From Lachnospiraceae bacterium (GTDB lineage: Bacteria; Bacillota; Clostridia; Lachnospirales; Lachnospiraceae): a stretch of 52,958 nucleotides of DNA. Positions 1 through 7,529 of the stretch are shown here, piece after piece. The first letter of the stretch is position 1. Each line of letters begins with the position of its first letter. A program made the position numbers and the translations under genes. Below the pieces are notes generated by a model, which had not been told where the DNA came from, searched no databases, and was given only the letters and a program-made list of their open reading frames with translations. The stretch covers positions 1-52,958 of the forward strand of contig WRAQ01000020.1 in NCBI GenBank assembly GCA_009780115.1, written 5' to 3'.

Positions 1-1
1 A

Positions 2-424
2 ATCCAGGTTGGTTCAGAAGTTCAGGATGCAAACCAAATTTCAATTACAATTCGGAGTATGAACTGGAGTTCCATCACCGCCGGGTCAACTGCCTTTGGA
101 GTAGCAGGTACGGCTTCAACTCTCAATGTAGCAACAACTGATTACAATGATATTAAAACTACAGTATCAGTCATCAAAGCGGCCCTGCAAGAAGTTTCCA
201 CGATGCGCTCCGACATGGGTGCCGTCCAGAACCGCTTAGAACACACAGTTAACAACTTGAAGAACGTTGTTGAGAACACCACCGCCGCTGAATCAGCAAT
301 CCGTGATACTGATATGGCAACAGAGATGGTCAAATTCTCGAATAACAACATTCTGGCTCAGGCCGGCCAGGCAATGCTTGCCCAGGCTAACCAAGCTAAC
401 CAAGGTGTACTAGCCTTATTATAA
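2..424 (+). CDS. fliC: Flagellin, C-terminal part (5' end outside window)
   Basis: The reading frame is open from base 2, so the gene starts before the window. The first visible codons (IQVGSEVQDANQISITI) match the end of the N-terminal D1 helix region of the next two flagellins. The remainder is the short central segment and the C-terminal D1/D0 helices (RSDMGAVQNRLEHT, then AESAIRDTDMATEMV, ending NQGVLALL). Flagellin is exported by the flagellar type III system and polymerises into the filament. The C-terminal coding sequence is almost the same as in the next gene, which suggests duplication or gene conversion. An ATG at 59 is internal and is not a real start. Confidence 0.93.
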   Translation: MQVGSEVQDANQISITIRSMNWSSITAGSTAFGVAGTASTLNVATTDYNDIKTTVSVIKAALQEVSTMRSDMGAVQNRLEHTVNNLKNVVENTTAAESAIRDTDMATEMVKFSNNNILAQAGQAMLAQANQANQGVLALL

Positions 425-445
425 AGGGCATTATAGGTAAGATTA

Positions 446-475
446 GGGCGGTCAAAGCATCTGCTTCGGCCGCCC
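446..475 (+). terminator. GC-rich hairpin after first flagellin
   Basis: GGGCGGTC (446-453) pairs with GGCCGCCC (468-475), and an inner AAGC/GCTT stem closes an ATCT loop. This is a strong 12-bp hairpin 22 bases after the stop. The following bases (accettccct-like, few T) are not a good U-tract, so it may stabilise the mRNA 3' end rather than terminate fully. Confidence 0.55.
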
Positions 476-767
476 ACCCTTCCCTAAAATTAATTGGATA
501 AGATAAGGAAATCTTATTAATATATATAACTTAATATTTTCGCAAGGATGCGGCAACAAAAGCACGAAAGCTAAATAACGCTTAAGTGCAAAAGACAAGG
601 TAAGATATTAGACTCCGATTCGATCGGCATGCAGCATCATTGATTTTTATGATGGCATGGCGATTTTTGTTTTGGTAACAGGGTTTTTAACCTTATTTAT
701 AGTTACATTGGCCGATTTGGCCGAATGCCCATAAGGATATGGGACAAAACTTCAAGGAGGAAAAAAT
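476..767 (+). promoter_or_regulatory. Structured leader of second flagellin gene
   Basis: This stretch carries no gene. It holds several stem-loops: a nested stem (GCAC..GTGC with inner AGC/GCT) around 561-589; CATGC-CATCAT (628-640) pairing with ATGATG-GCATG (649-659) and followed by a T-rich run (gcgatttttgtttt), like an intrinsic terminator; and CCCATA/TATGGG (728-743) just before the ribosome site AAGGAGG (755-761). I find no sigma-28 promoter with correct spacing here, although CCGATT occurs twice (615, 712). The layout, hairpins then a terminator-like stem ahead of the gene, would suit attenuation, but I recognise no known riboswitch family. Confidence 0.45.
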
Positions 768-1598
768 ATGGTAGTACAAAACAATCTTACCGCAATGAAC
801 TCAAACAGAATGTTGAGTGTCACCACAGCAGCTCAGGCAAAGTCTACTGAGAAACTGTCATCAGGTTACAAGATTAACCGCGCTGCTGATGATGCTGCCG
901 GACTGGCAATCTCAGAAAAAATGAGACGTCAAATCCGGGGCCTGACCCAGGCGACAGCTAATGCCCAGGATGGAATATCCGCCCTGCAAACCGCAGAAGG
1001 TGCTTTGAACGAAGTTCACGCAATGCTGCAACGCATGAACGAACTTGCAGTCAAGGCCGGTAATCAGACCTTACAATCGGTTGACAGAAACTACATCCAG
1101 TCAGAAATGAATGCTTTAGTGACGGAAATCGACCGCGTTTCCACCACAACCACCTTTAACGAAATGAACTTATTAAACGGTGAGTTTTCCGGAGGCAGGA
1201 AGATTCAAGTCGGTGCCGAAGTAGGCGACAAGAACCAAATTGACATCACGATTAGTGAAATGAGTTGGGCAAAAATTTCAGCAAGCGGGACTATTGATGT
1301 ATCATCTAGCGACTATAACACTGTTAAGGGAGCCGTTAGTATTATCAAAATCGCTTTGCAAAATGTCTCAACCCAGCGTTCCGACCTCGGTGCAGTCCAA
1401 AACCGCTTGGAACACACAGTTTCAAATCTGAAAAACGTTGTTGAGAATACCACCGCCGCTGAATCGGCTATCCGTGATACCGATATGGCAAGCGAAATGG
1501 TCAAATTCTCGAATAACAACATTCTCGCACAAGCCGGCCAAGCGATGTTGGCGCAAGCTAACCAAGCTAACCAAGGCGTACTGGCATTACTGGCGTAA
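768..1598 (+). CDS. fliC: Flagellin (276 aa)
   Basis: Complete flagellin, the filament subunit secreted through the flagellar export apparatus. The N-terminal D0/D1 signature (LTAMNSNRML, LSSGYKINRAADDAAGLAIS, residues about 7-50) and the C-terminal D1/D0 signature (RSDLGAVQNRLEHT, ESAIRDTDMASEM) are both intact. The central variable part is very short (about residues 140-190), so there is no D2/D3 domain. It is Ser/Thr-rich there (SASGTIDVSSSDYN), which would suit O-glycosylation. The start is set by a strong AAGGAGG seven bases upstream. The sequence TTCAAGGAGGAA is shared with the next flagellin gene. A strong terminator follows. Confidence 0.97.
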   Translation: MVVQNNLTAMNSNRMLSVTTAAQAKSTEKLSSGYKINRAADDAAGLAISEKMRRQIRGLTQATANAQDGISALQTAEGALNEVHAMLQRMNELAVKAGNQTLQSVDRNYIQSEMNALVTEIDRVSTTTTFNEMNLLNGEFSGGRKIQVGAEVGDKNQIDITISEMSWAKISASGTIDVSSSDYNTVKGAVSIIKIALQNVSTQRSDLGAVQNRLEHTVSNLKNVVENTTAAESAIRDTDMASEMVKFSNNNILAQAGQAMLAQANQANQGVLALLA

Positions 1599-1640
1599 TA
1601 ACATTCGTGAGCGAGTTCATACGAAGATTACTCCTAGAGC

Positions 1641-1672
1641 GAAAAGAGGCTGATAATACCGGCCTCTTTTTC
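1641..1672 (+). terminator. Intrinsic terminator after second flagellin
   Basis: GAAAAGAGGC (1641-1650) pairs with GCCTCTTTTTC (1662-1672) around an 11-base loop, with the T-run forming part of the 3' arm. This is a standard Rho-independent terminator 42 bases after the stop codon. Confidence 0.85.
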
Positions 1673-1699
1673 GTGTATTTAAAAACTTTTAAAAAAAGC

Positions 1700-1726
1700 T
1701 AAAGTATTTTTATTTAGTACCGATAT
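1700..1726 (+). promoter_or_regulatory. Sigma-28 (SigD/FliA) promoter of third flagellin gene
   Basis: TAAA (1700-1703), a 16-base spacer, then CCGATAT (1720-1726) matches the class-3 flagellar promoter consensus TAAA-N15/16-CCGATAT. Transcription would start near 1733, giving a leader of about 265 nt before the flagellin start at 1999. Confidence 0.85.
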
Positions 1727-1732
1727 AATAAT

Positions 1733-1998
1733 CAAGTAAAGGATTACTTGTCAAACCGGTTAAAAACTGAATGGTATTCAGTTAGAACAATCAAACCACT
1801 TTTTCAAATAATAAGGAGATTTATAGAGAACAATATTAATAGCCGCGATAAACGGCTGCAATACAAGATTGTTTAATGATGCCAAAATTTGTAAAAACAT
1901 AGTAGAAAACAAACCAAGTAAGCAATAACACACCAAAAAAAAGGAAAGATAACAAAGCGTAGCATAGCGCAGCGTATCTACTTCAAGGAGGAATAATC
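1733..1998 (+). promoter_or_regulatory. Long structured 5' leader of third flagellin gene
   Basis: No gene lies here. Perfect small stem-loops follow the predicted start: CAAGTAA/TTACTTG (1733-1750), AACTGAAT/ATTCAGTT (1766-1784) and AGCCG/CGGCT near 1840-1860. An AAGGAG-like site near 1811 has no ORF behind it. The true ribosome site is AAGGAGG at 1986-1992. Such leaders often control flagellin mRNA stability or translation; which applies here is not visible. Confidence 0.55.
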
Positions 1999-2886
1999 AT
2001 GGTAGTACAACATAACTTAACCGCAATGAATTCTAATAGAATGTTAGGTGTAACCACCGCATCACAAGCAAAATCAACCGAAAAACTTTCGTCAGGTTAC
2101 AAAATCAACCGCGCCGCCGATGATGCCGCCGGGCTTGCTATTTCAGAAAAAATGAGACGTCAAATTCGCGGCCTTACCCAAGCTACTTCAAATGCCCAAG
2201 ACGGTATTTCCTGCGTACAGACAGCGGAAGGTGCTTTAAATGAAGTTCATGCAATGTTACAACGGATGAATGAACTTGCGATTAAAGCCGGTAATGAAAC
2301 TTTACAATCAGTTGACCGCGGCTATATTCAGGCAGAATTAAACGCACTGCGTGTCGAAATTAACCGTGTTGCCGAAACAACAACTTTCAACGAGCAAAAG
2401 CTGCTTGATGGTTCATTCTGCCCCGGCAAAAGACTTCAAGTAGGTTCGGAAGCAACTCACGAAAACCAGATAGCCGTAACAATTACGAAAATGAACTGGG
2501 CATCTATTACTGCCGGTGCCGATGCTTATGGCGTATCATTGACAACCGGGCCCGAAGGTAATGAAGGAGTTTTAAATGTCACCTCTACCGGTGCCGATGC
2601 TTACACGAATTTCCAGGCAACTGTATCAACTATTAAATGGGCTTTAAAAGCTATATCAACCCAACGTTCCGACCTCGGTGCGATTCAGAACCGGTTAGAG
2701 CATACGATTGCTAACCTCAAGAACGTTGTTGAAAATACTACCGCCGCCGAATCGGCAATCCGCGATACGGATATGGCAACGGAAATGGTTAAATTTGCCA
2801 ACAACAATATCCTTGCCCAGGCCGGCCAAGCGATGTTGGCACAAGCTAACCAAGCTAATCAGGGTGTATTATCCTTACTTGGATAA
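1999..2886 (+). CDS. fliC: Flagellin with two cysteines (295 aa)
   Basis: Complete flagellin with the same N- and C-terminal D0/D1 signatures as its two neighbours and a slightly longer central segment (TGPEGNEGVLNVTSTGADAY region). It is driven by the sigma-28 promoter at 1700-1726 and has ribosome site AAGGAGG. Unusually it has two cysteines, C72 in GISCVQTAEG and C141 in GSFCPGK. The neighbouring copy has Ala and Ser at the matching places. Exported flagellins normally lack cysteine. The central part is Thr/Ser-rich and could carry glycans made by the downstream genes. Confidence 0.96.
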   Translation: MVVQHNLTAMNSNRMLGVTTASQAKSTEKLSSGYKINRAADDAAGLAISEKMRRQIRGLTQATSNAQDGISCVQTAEGALNEVHAMLQRMNELAIKAGNETLQSVDRGYIQAELNALRVEINRVAETTTFNEQKLLDGSFCPGKRLQVGSEATHENQIAVTITKMNWASITAGADAYGVSLTTGPEGNEGVLNVTSTGADAYTNFQATVSTIKWALKAISTQRSDLGAIQNRLEHTIANLKNVVENTTAAESAIRDTDMATEMVKFANNNILAQAGQAMLAQANQANQGVLSLLG

Positions 2887-2908
2887 TAAAAATAAACATA
2901 ATGCAAAA

Positions 2909-2972
2909 GCGGTATAAAATACCGCGCGCGGAATAAACCCCGCGGTCAATAGTATCCGACAGGGTACTATTG
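2909..2972 (+). terminator. Three consecutive hairpins after third flagellin
   Basis: Three stems follow the stop: GCGGTA/TACCGC (2909-2925), CGCGG/CCGCG (2927-2944) and the 11-bp CAATAGTATCC/GGGTACTATTG (2947-2972, one G-U pair). None has a strong T-run. They probably protect the abundant flagellin mRNA from 3' decay and may lower read-through into the next gene. Confidence 0.5.
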
Positions 2973-3004
2973 ACTATTTATAGGAATAATAAACCGAGGC
3001 ATAT

Positions 3005-3448
3005 ATGAAAGAACAAACAATAAAAAATCATATCGCCGCAATCCACCAGGAACTTGATTCTTATCTTGCCGCCGGCGACCGTGAATCGATTATGAAATCG
3101 ATTGCTTTATTAAACCAAACCTGGGGAAACTTTTTTAATAAAGACGATGGGATTCGTTATACTTATCTGTTTCAAAAAATTTGGATGGATGAAGTAGCAA
3201 GAGGTGAACATCAGGTTTTTGCAGGAATCCACAGCGTTGAAGAAGTGCTTAGGAAAATTAAACTAATCCGCCATGCTTTTTTCCGCCTTGAAAATGATTT
3301 TCCGCTTGAAATGTGCCTTGAAGGGTTACAGAATATTTCTGAAATGAAGCTTAGCCAAACCGCATTTCAGGCATTATTGGAACGTGAGATTGAAAATGGT
3401 GCCAAAGTGACGGCGCGGATTAATGAAATGGCTACTATGAACAGCTAG
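3005..3448 (+). CDS. Unrecognised 147-aa protein between flagellin and glycosyltransferase
   Basis: I do not recognise this family. The product is soluble-looking and mostly helical, with no signal peptide or membrane segment, mixed charge, and several aromatic positions (TWGNFFNKDDGIRYTYLFQ near residues 38-57). It is not FliS (no FliS N-terminal motif), not FlaG and not CsrA/FliW. It sits directly downstream of the flagellins and 63 bases ahead of a large glycosyltransferase, so a role in flagellin handling or glycosylation is a reasonable guess only. The ATG at 3005 lacks a clear AGGAGG; 'ccgaggcatat' is the nearest purine stretch. Overlapping stems (ATGAACAG/CTGTTCAT, 3437-3460, and ACTGTT/AACAGT, 3452-3466) lie across its stop. 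Confidence 0.75.
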   Translation: MKEQTIKNHIAAIHQELDSYLAAGDRESIMKSIALLNQTWGNFFNKDDGIRYTYLFQKIWMDEVARGEHQVFAGIHSVEEVLRKIKLIRHAFFRLENDFPLEMCLEGLQNISEMKLSQTAFQALLEREIENGAKVTARINEMATMNS

Positions 3449-3511
3449 TACACTGTTCATAACAGTCAATAATGCACACAACGCAAAAGCGGTTTGGTGC
3501 GAGGGAAACCC

Positions 3512-5401
3512 ATGAATGAACGCAAATTTGCCTTTATAATGTGCAGTAATGACGATTACTATTTGCAAGAATGTTTCAATTATTTATTTCTATTAAATAT
3601 CCCCGATGGTTATGAGGTCGACACCTTGGTAATTCCGGATGCGGTTTCGATGGCGGCCGGTTACAACGAAGGGATGGCGGCTTCGGATGCCAAATACAAA
3701 ATCTATCTTCATCAGGATACCTTTATCCGCAACCGTGATATTCTATTTGATATTATTAAGATATTTGAATCCGATCAAAAGATTGGGATGATTGGGATGA
3801 TTGGCTCACCAAAACTTTATCATACCGGAGTAATGTGGGATGGCAAACGAATTGGCCATTTATATCGTCTTGAAAAGATTATTGCCTTAAATAAAAATGC
3901 AAATATTAACATCGTTACTACCGGCCTTCATGAAGTCGAAGCAATTGATGGGTTATTGATGATAACACAGTATGATGTCCCATGGCGGGAAGATATCTTC
4001 GACGGCTGGGATTTTTATGATGTTTCACAGTGTCTTGAGTTTCGGCGGCTTGGTTATCGTATTGTCGTTTCAGGTCAGAAAGAAGCATGGTGCATTCACG
4101 ATTGCGGTGCCCCTAATATCGGTGAAGCTTATGAGTTTTACCGTCGGAAATTATTATCGGCTTATCCGGATTTTTTTCCGCCGCTTAAAAGATTTTTGTG
4201 TGTCTACACCGATATCGTTAATTGCCAGCATATTCCCTGGGGGCTTCTTGAATTAGGGCATGAGGTTGAGATCGAGCAAAATGAAGTTCACATTCAGGAT
4301 TATGATGAACGCAGCAAAGATGATTTCGCCGAACGGTTAAAACATCATCGCTGTGATTATGTAATTACATTTGACCTTTCACCGGAAATCGCCCAGGCTT
4401 GTTATGAAGTAGGTGTCCCTTATATTGCCTGGTCTTATGATTCGCCGCTTAAGGAATTAAATGGCTGGTTTGCAACATACCCAACTACTCATGCTTTTTG
4501 TATGGACAAAAAAGAAATGGAGTGCCTGAAAAAAGAGGGTAAAAAGCATACACACTTAGAATATATGCACCTCGCCGGCAATGTCTCACGGATGCAGGGC
4601 CTGATTATTACGGAAGAAGACGAAAAGAAATATAGCCATGATATTTCGCTGGTTGGCAGCCTATATGATGTGGGTTATTATGCGGCTTACCGCAAAAAAA
4701 TCAAAGAAAATGTAATGGAGCCACAAGAGCTAAAAGATAGGGTCCAGGCCGATATTGACGATTTTATCAATAGTATGGTTGGCGACTGGCGGCGTGATAG
4801 TTCGATATATAATCGTTTATCTTTAGAAGCGACCAATATCATGATGGCATTAAATACTGACTCGCTTAAAAGCTATAATATCCCTAACCAGCGTTATTAT
4901 GAAACGCTTTTGGCCCGGGAAATCACCCATCGTGACCGTGTCCGTGTCCTTAAGGAATTATCACAGTTATATGATGTCCATCTTTATACCGGAAGCAAAA
5001 CCGGCATTCCGAAGAAAGTAATTGTTCATGGGCCGGTTGACCCTTATATTGAAGCGCCGAAGGTTTTTCATTTAAGTAAGATTAACCTTAATATCTCCCT
5101 TAGGTCTATTGAAACAGGAACGCCGCTTAGAGTTTTTGATGTAATGAGTGTCGGCGGGTTTATGATGAGCAATTATCAAAGGGAATTGGAAGATTTATTT
5201 GTTGTTGACAAAGAAATCGTCTTGTATGAAAGCATGGATGAATTAAAGGATAAAGTAAAATTTTATCTAAGAAACGAAAGGGCGCGGCAAAAAATCGCCA
5301 TTGCCGGGCATGAAAAAGTAAAAAAATGCTATTCATACCCAAAAGTATTAGAAAAGATAATTAAGATTGTTGATAGTAATTCAGAATGTCACTCACGGTA
5401 G
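3512..5401 (+). CDS. Two-domain glycosyltransferase: GT2-like plus CgeB-like GT-B
   Basis: This large cytoplasmic glycosyltransferase seems to join two transferase domains. Residues about 1-230 resemble the GT-A 'family 2_5' type (FAFIMCSNDDYYLQEC, then YKIYLHQDTFI as the metal-site region, and DGWDFYDVSQCLEFRRLGY). Residues about 235-629 resemble CgeB/DUF3880 GT-B proteins (VPYIAWSYDSPL; KINLNISLRSIETGTPLRVFD; GGFMMSNYQRELEDLF). The in-frame TTG at 3494 lacks a ribosome site, whereas the ATG at 3512 has GAGGG six to seven bases upstream, so I use 3512. Proteins of this design lie next to flagellin genes in several Firmicutes, so a role in flagellin or surface glycosylation is likely. The acceptor is unknown. 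Confidence 0.85.
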   Translation: MNERKFAFIMCSNDDYYLQECFNYLFLLNIPDGYEVDTLVIPDAVSMAAGYNEGMAASDAKYKIYLHQDTFIRNRDILFDIIKIFESDQKIGMIGMIGSPKLYHTGVMWDGKRIGHLYRLEKIIALNKNANINIVTTGLHEVEAIDGLLMITQYDVPWREDIFDGWDFYDVSQCLEFRRLGYRIVVSGQKEAWCIHDCGAPNIGEAYEFYRRKLLSAYPDFFPPLKRFLCVYTDIVNCQHIPWGLLELGHEVEIEQNEVHIQDYDERSKDDFAERLKHHRCDYVITFDLSPEIAQACYEVGVPYIAWSYDSPLKELNGWFATYPTTHAFCMDKKEMECLKKEGKKHTHLEYMHLAGNVSRMQGLIITEEDEKKYSHDISLVGSLYDVGYYAAYRKKIKENVMEPQELKDRVQADIDDFINSMVGDWRRDSSIYNRLSLEATNIMMALNTDSLKSYNIPNQRYYETLLAREITHRDRVRVLKELSQLYDVHLYTGSKTGIPKKVIVHGPVDPYIEAPKVFHLSKINLNISLRSIETGTPLRVFDVMSVGGFMMSNYQRELEDLFVVDKEIVLYESMDELKDKVKFYLRNERARQKIAIAGHEKVKKCYSYPKVLEKIIKIVDSNSECHSR

Positions 5402-5450
5402 ACAGATATGAAATCAATGTCATGTAGTTAGCTGACTGGAGGAAGCAAAA

Positions 5451-6581
5451 ATGCCGCCAATCTCCGTATGTATGATTGCAAAAAATGAAGAAAAAAATAT
5501 CGCAAGATGCCTTAAGAGCCTTGCGCCTTATGGTTTTGAGATTATTGTTGTTGATACCGGCTCAACTGACAAAACTAAAGAAATCGCCGTTGAATACGGG
5601 GCAAAAGTCTTTGATTTTGCGTGGGTGAATGATTTCAGTGCCGCCCGCAATTTCGCTGCATCTAAGGCGGAAAACAACTGGATATTCGTAATTGATTGTG
5701 ACGAATATATTACCAGCATGAAATTGCCGGAACTTCTCACCTTGATTCGGCAGTACCCACGCTATATTGGTGTATTAGAGATAGAAAATGAAATGTTAGG
5801 TGATAGTGTCAGCTCGGACGGGGCAACAAAGCGCACCTATACAACGAGCCTGGTTCGCTTTTATTCACGGAAATACAATCATTTCGTCGGCGAGATTCAT
5901 GAGCAGGTGGTACCTTTCGGTTTTAAAGAAGGTAAAGATGTATTTTCATTTAATGTCCCGGTAAAGCTTTATCATACCGGGTATGTTGGTACTCCGGAGC
6001 AAATTGCAGCTAAAAATAAGCGCAATATTGATTTGCTGATGGCAGCTTTGGAAAAAGACCCGAATGATGCTTATAATTACTTCCAGCTAGGCCAGTCATA
6101 TGTATTAGGTGATGACTATAAGACGGCTTGTGAATGGTTTGGCAAAGGTTTAACGTTTGACCTTGACCCTTCACTTGAGTATGTGCAAACGATGGTAGTT
6201 GCTTATGGCCAGGCACTTTTAAAAAGCGGGCGGAATGATGAAGCATTGAACTTTACCGGCATTTATAATGAGTTTTCCCAGCTTGCCGATTTTGTTTATT
6301 TAATGGGCCGGATATATATGGCGAATAATCAGCCAATTAAGGCTTTGGGTGAGTTTCTTAAAGTCATTACCATGCCTCCGGGTAAGCAGCAGGGTATAAC
6401 GACATTTCTTCCATGCTACCAAATTGCCGTTATTTATGATAATATGTCATTAAGTGCATCAGGGGAAGGCGATATGAATAATCAGGAAATAGCCTTAATG
6501 TATTACCGTAAATGCGGTGACTTTGCACCGGCGCGAAGAAGATTGGCGGAGTTGGGCGAAAAAAATGAAGAGATGTTGTAA
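5451..6581 (+). CDS. GT2 glycosyltransferase with TPR-like C-terminus
   Basis: A family 2 GT-A transferase (ISVCMIAKNEEKNIARCL at residues 4-21, VVDTGSTDKT, and metal motif FVIDCDEYI) is followed by a helical repeat region (about 200-376: DPNDAYNYFQLGQSYVLGDDY, FVYLMGRIYMANNQ) that looks like tetratricopeptide repeats. This is the SunS-like / TPR-GT2 type, which often glycosylates proteins. GGAGG sits seven bases before the ATG. It lies 49 bases after the previous gene in the same direction, so co-transcription is likely. Flagellin is a plausible acceptor from the context. Confidence 0.88.
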   Translation: MPPISVCMIAKNEEKNIARCLKSLAPYGFEIIVVDTGSTDKTKEIAVEYGAKVFDFAWVNDFSAARNFAASKAENNWIFVIDCDEYITSMKLPELLTLIRQYPRYIGVLEIENEMLGDSVSSDGATKRTYTTSLVRFYSRKYNHFVGEIHEQVVPFGFKEGKDVFSFNVPVKLYHTGYVGTPEQIAAKNKRNIDLLMAALEKDPNDAYNYFQLGQSYVLGDDYKTACEWFGKGLTFDLDPSLEYVQTMVVAYGQALLKSGRNDEALNFTGIYNEFSQLADFVYLMGRIYMANNQPIKALGEFLKVITMPPGKQQGITTFLPCYQIAVIYDNMSLSASGEGDMNNQEIALMYYRKCGDFAPARRRLAELGEKNEEML

Positions 6582-6623
6582 CAATATCTAAAGCTTTGAA
6601 TGAAAGGTCGTGGGCGATAAAGA

Positions 6624-7502
6624 ATGAAATTTCAATATTTCAACGGCGGTTTAGGAAATCAAATATTTCAATATATTTTTTATCGTTATTTTCAATTGCA
6701 TTCGCAGGATGAAATATATCTTGATGATATGAAATTTTTTAAAGTTCATGAGCATAATGGTTATGAATTAGAGCGTATTTTTGGTGTGAAACCGAATCTA
6801 ATCAGTAATTATTTTGAGCCGGATGTCTGGGAATATATGGTTGGAGTGGCCAAAAGCGGCGGCGGCGACCTCTGTCAGCAAATGAAAGACATGGGTTCAG
6901 ATATTGTGATGGTCGCCGAAACAAATAATTTTTCCTTTAATGGTGAAGTTCATTTAGTTACAGCAAACGGATATCATCCTGACCTAACCGGCTTACCGGG
7001 AAATATTTATTTCTTCGGTTACTGGATTAACAAAAACTGGTTAGCGAAAGTCCGCGAAACGATGATGAAAGAATTAGTTTTTCCGGAAATTGAAGATAAA
7101 GAAAATCTTTACCGTTTAGGTTTAATTCAAAAAGAAAGATGTGTATCGGTCCATATCCGGCGCGGTGATTTTATTACGCTTGGTTTTAATCTGCCCGAAC
7201 AGTTTTATCAGGAGGCGATGGCAAATATGGCGGCGGCAATGCCGGATTCAACTTATCTTATATTTTCTGATGATATCCCATGGTGCAAGGATAATTACCG
7301 GGAACTAGGGCTGGATAAAGCAAACGGCAAAATAATTTTTGTCACCGGCAATGAGGGTGACAAAAGCTATATTGATATGAACTTAATGAGCAGGTGCCAG
7401 GGAATGATACTGGCGAACAGTTCGTTCAGCTACTTCGCAGCATTGCATAATAACCGGCCTGACAAGATATATATTAATCCTTCGACGTTTAGGGAGGTGT
7501 GA
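6624..7502 (+). CDS. GT11 family glycosyltransferase (alpha-1,2-fucosyltransferase type)
   Basis: The N-terminus FNGGLGNQIFQY (6-17) and the motif HIRRGDF (177-183) are the standard signatures of GT11, which transfers fucose (or another 6-deoxyhexose) from GDP-sugar to a galactose-type acceptor. The C-terminal part (YLIFSDDIPWCKDN, then SRCQGMILANSSFSYFAA) fits too. The length of 292 aa is normal. It is the last gene of the plus-strand group after the flagellins and converges with the ATPase gene, 27 bases apart. No GDP-fucose synthesis genes are in this window, so the donor must come from elsewhere. Confidence 0.9.
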   Translation: MKFQYFNGGLGNQIFQYIFYRYFQLHSQDEIYLDDMKFFKVHEHNGYELERIFGVKPNLISNYFEPDVWEYMVGVAKSGGGDLCQQMKDMGSDIVMVAETNNFSFNGEVHLVTANGYHPDLTGLPGNIYFFGYWINKNWLAKVRETMMKELVFPEIEDKENLYRLGLIQKERCVSVHIRRGDFITLGFNLPEQFYQEAMANMAAAMPDSTYLIFSDDIPWCKDNYRELGLDKANGKIIFVTGNEGDKSYIDMNLMSRCQGMILANSSFSYFAALHNNRPDKIYINPSTFREV

Positions 7503-7529
7503 AAAAAACCGCCCGGCAGGAATGCTTTT

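Noticed and set aside
601-621. Sigma-28 promoter before the second flagellin (CCGATT at 615 and 712)
   Set aside because: No TAAA at 15-16 bases upstream of either site.
476-767. Cyclic-di-GMP riboswitch in the flagellin leader
   Set aside because: The expected conserved GEMM bases (such as GGGACGCAAAGC) are not present; only general stem-loops are seen.
142-1522. 69-codon minus-strand ORFs inside flagellin genes
   Set aside because: They recur only because the flagellin copies are similar; no ribosome sites and no codon bias.
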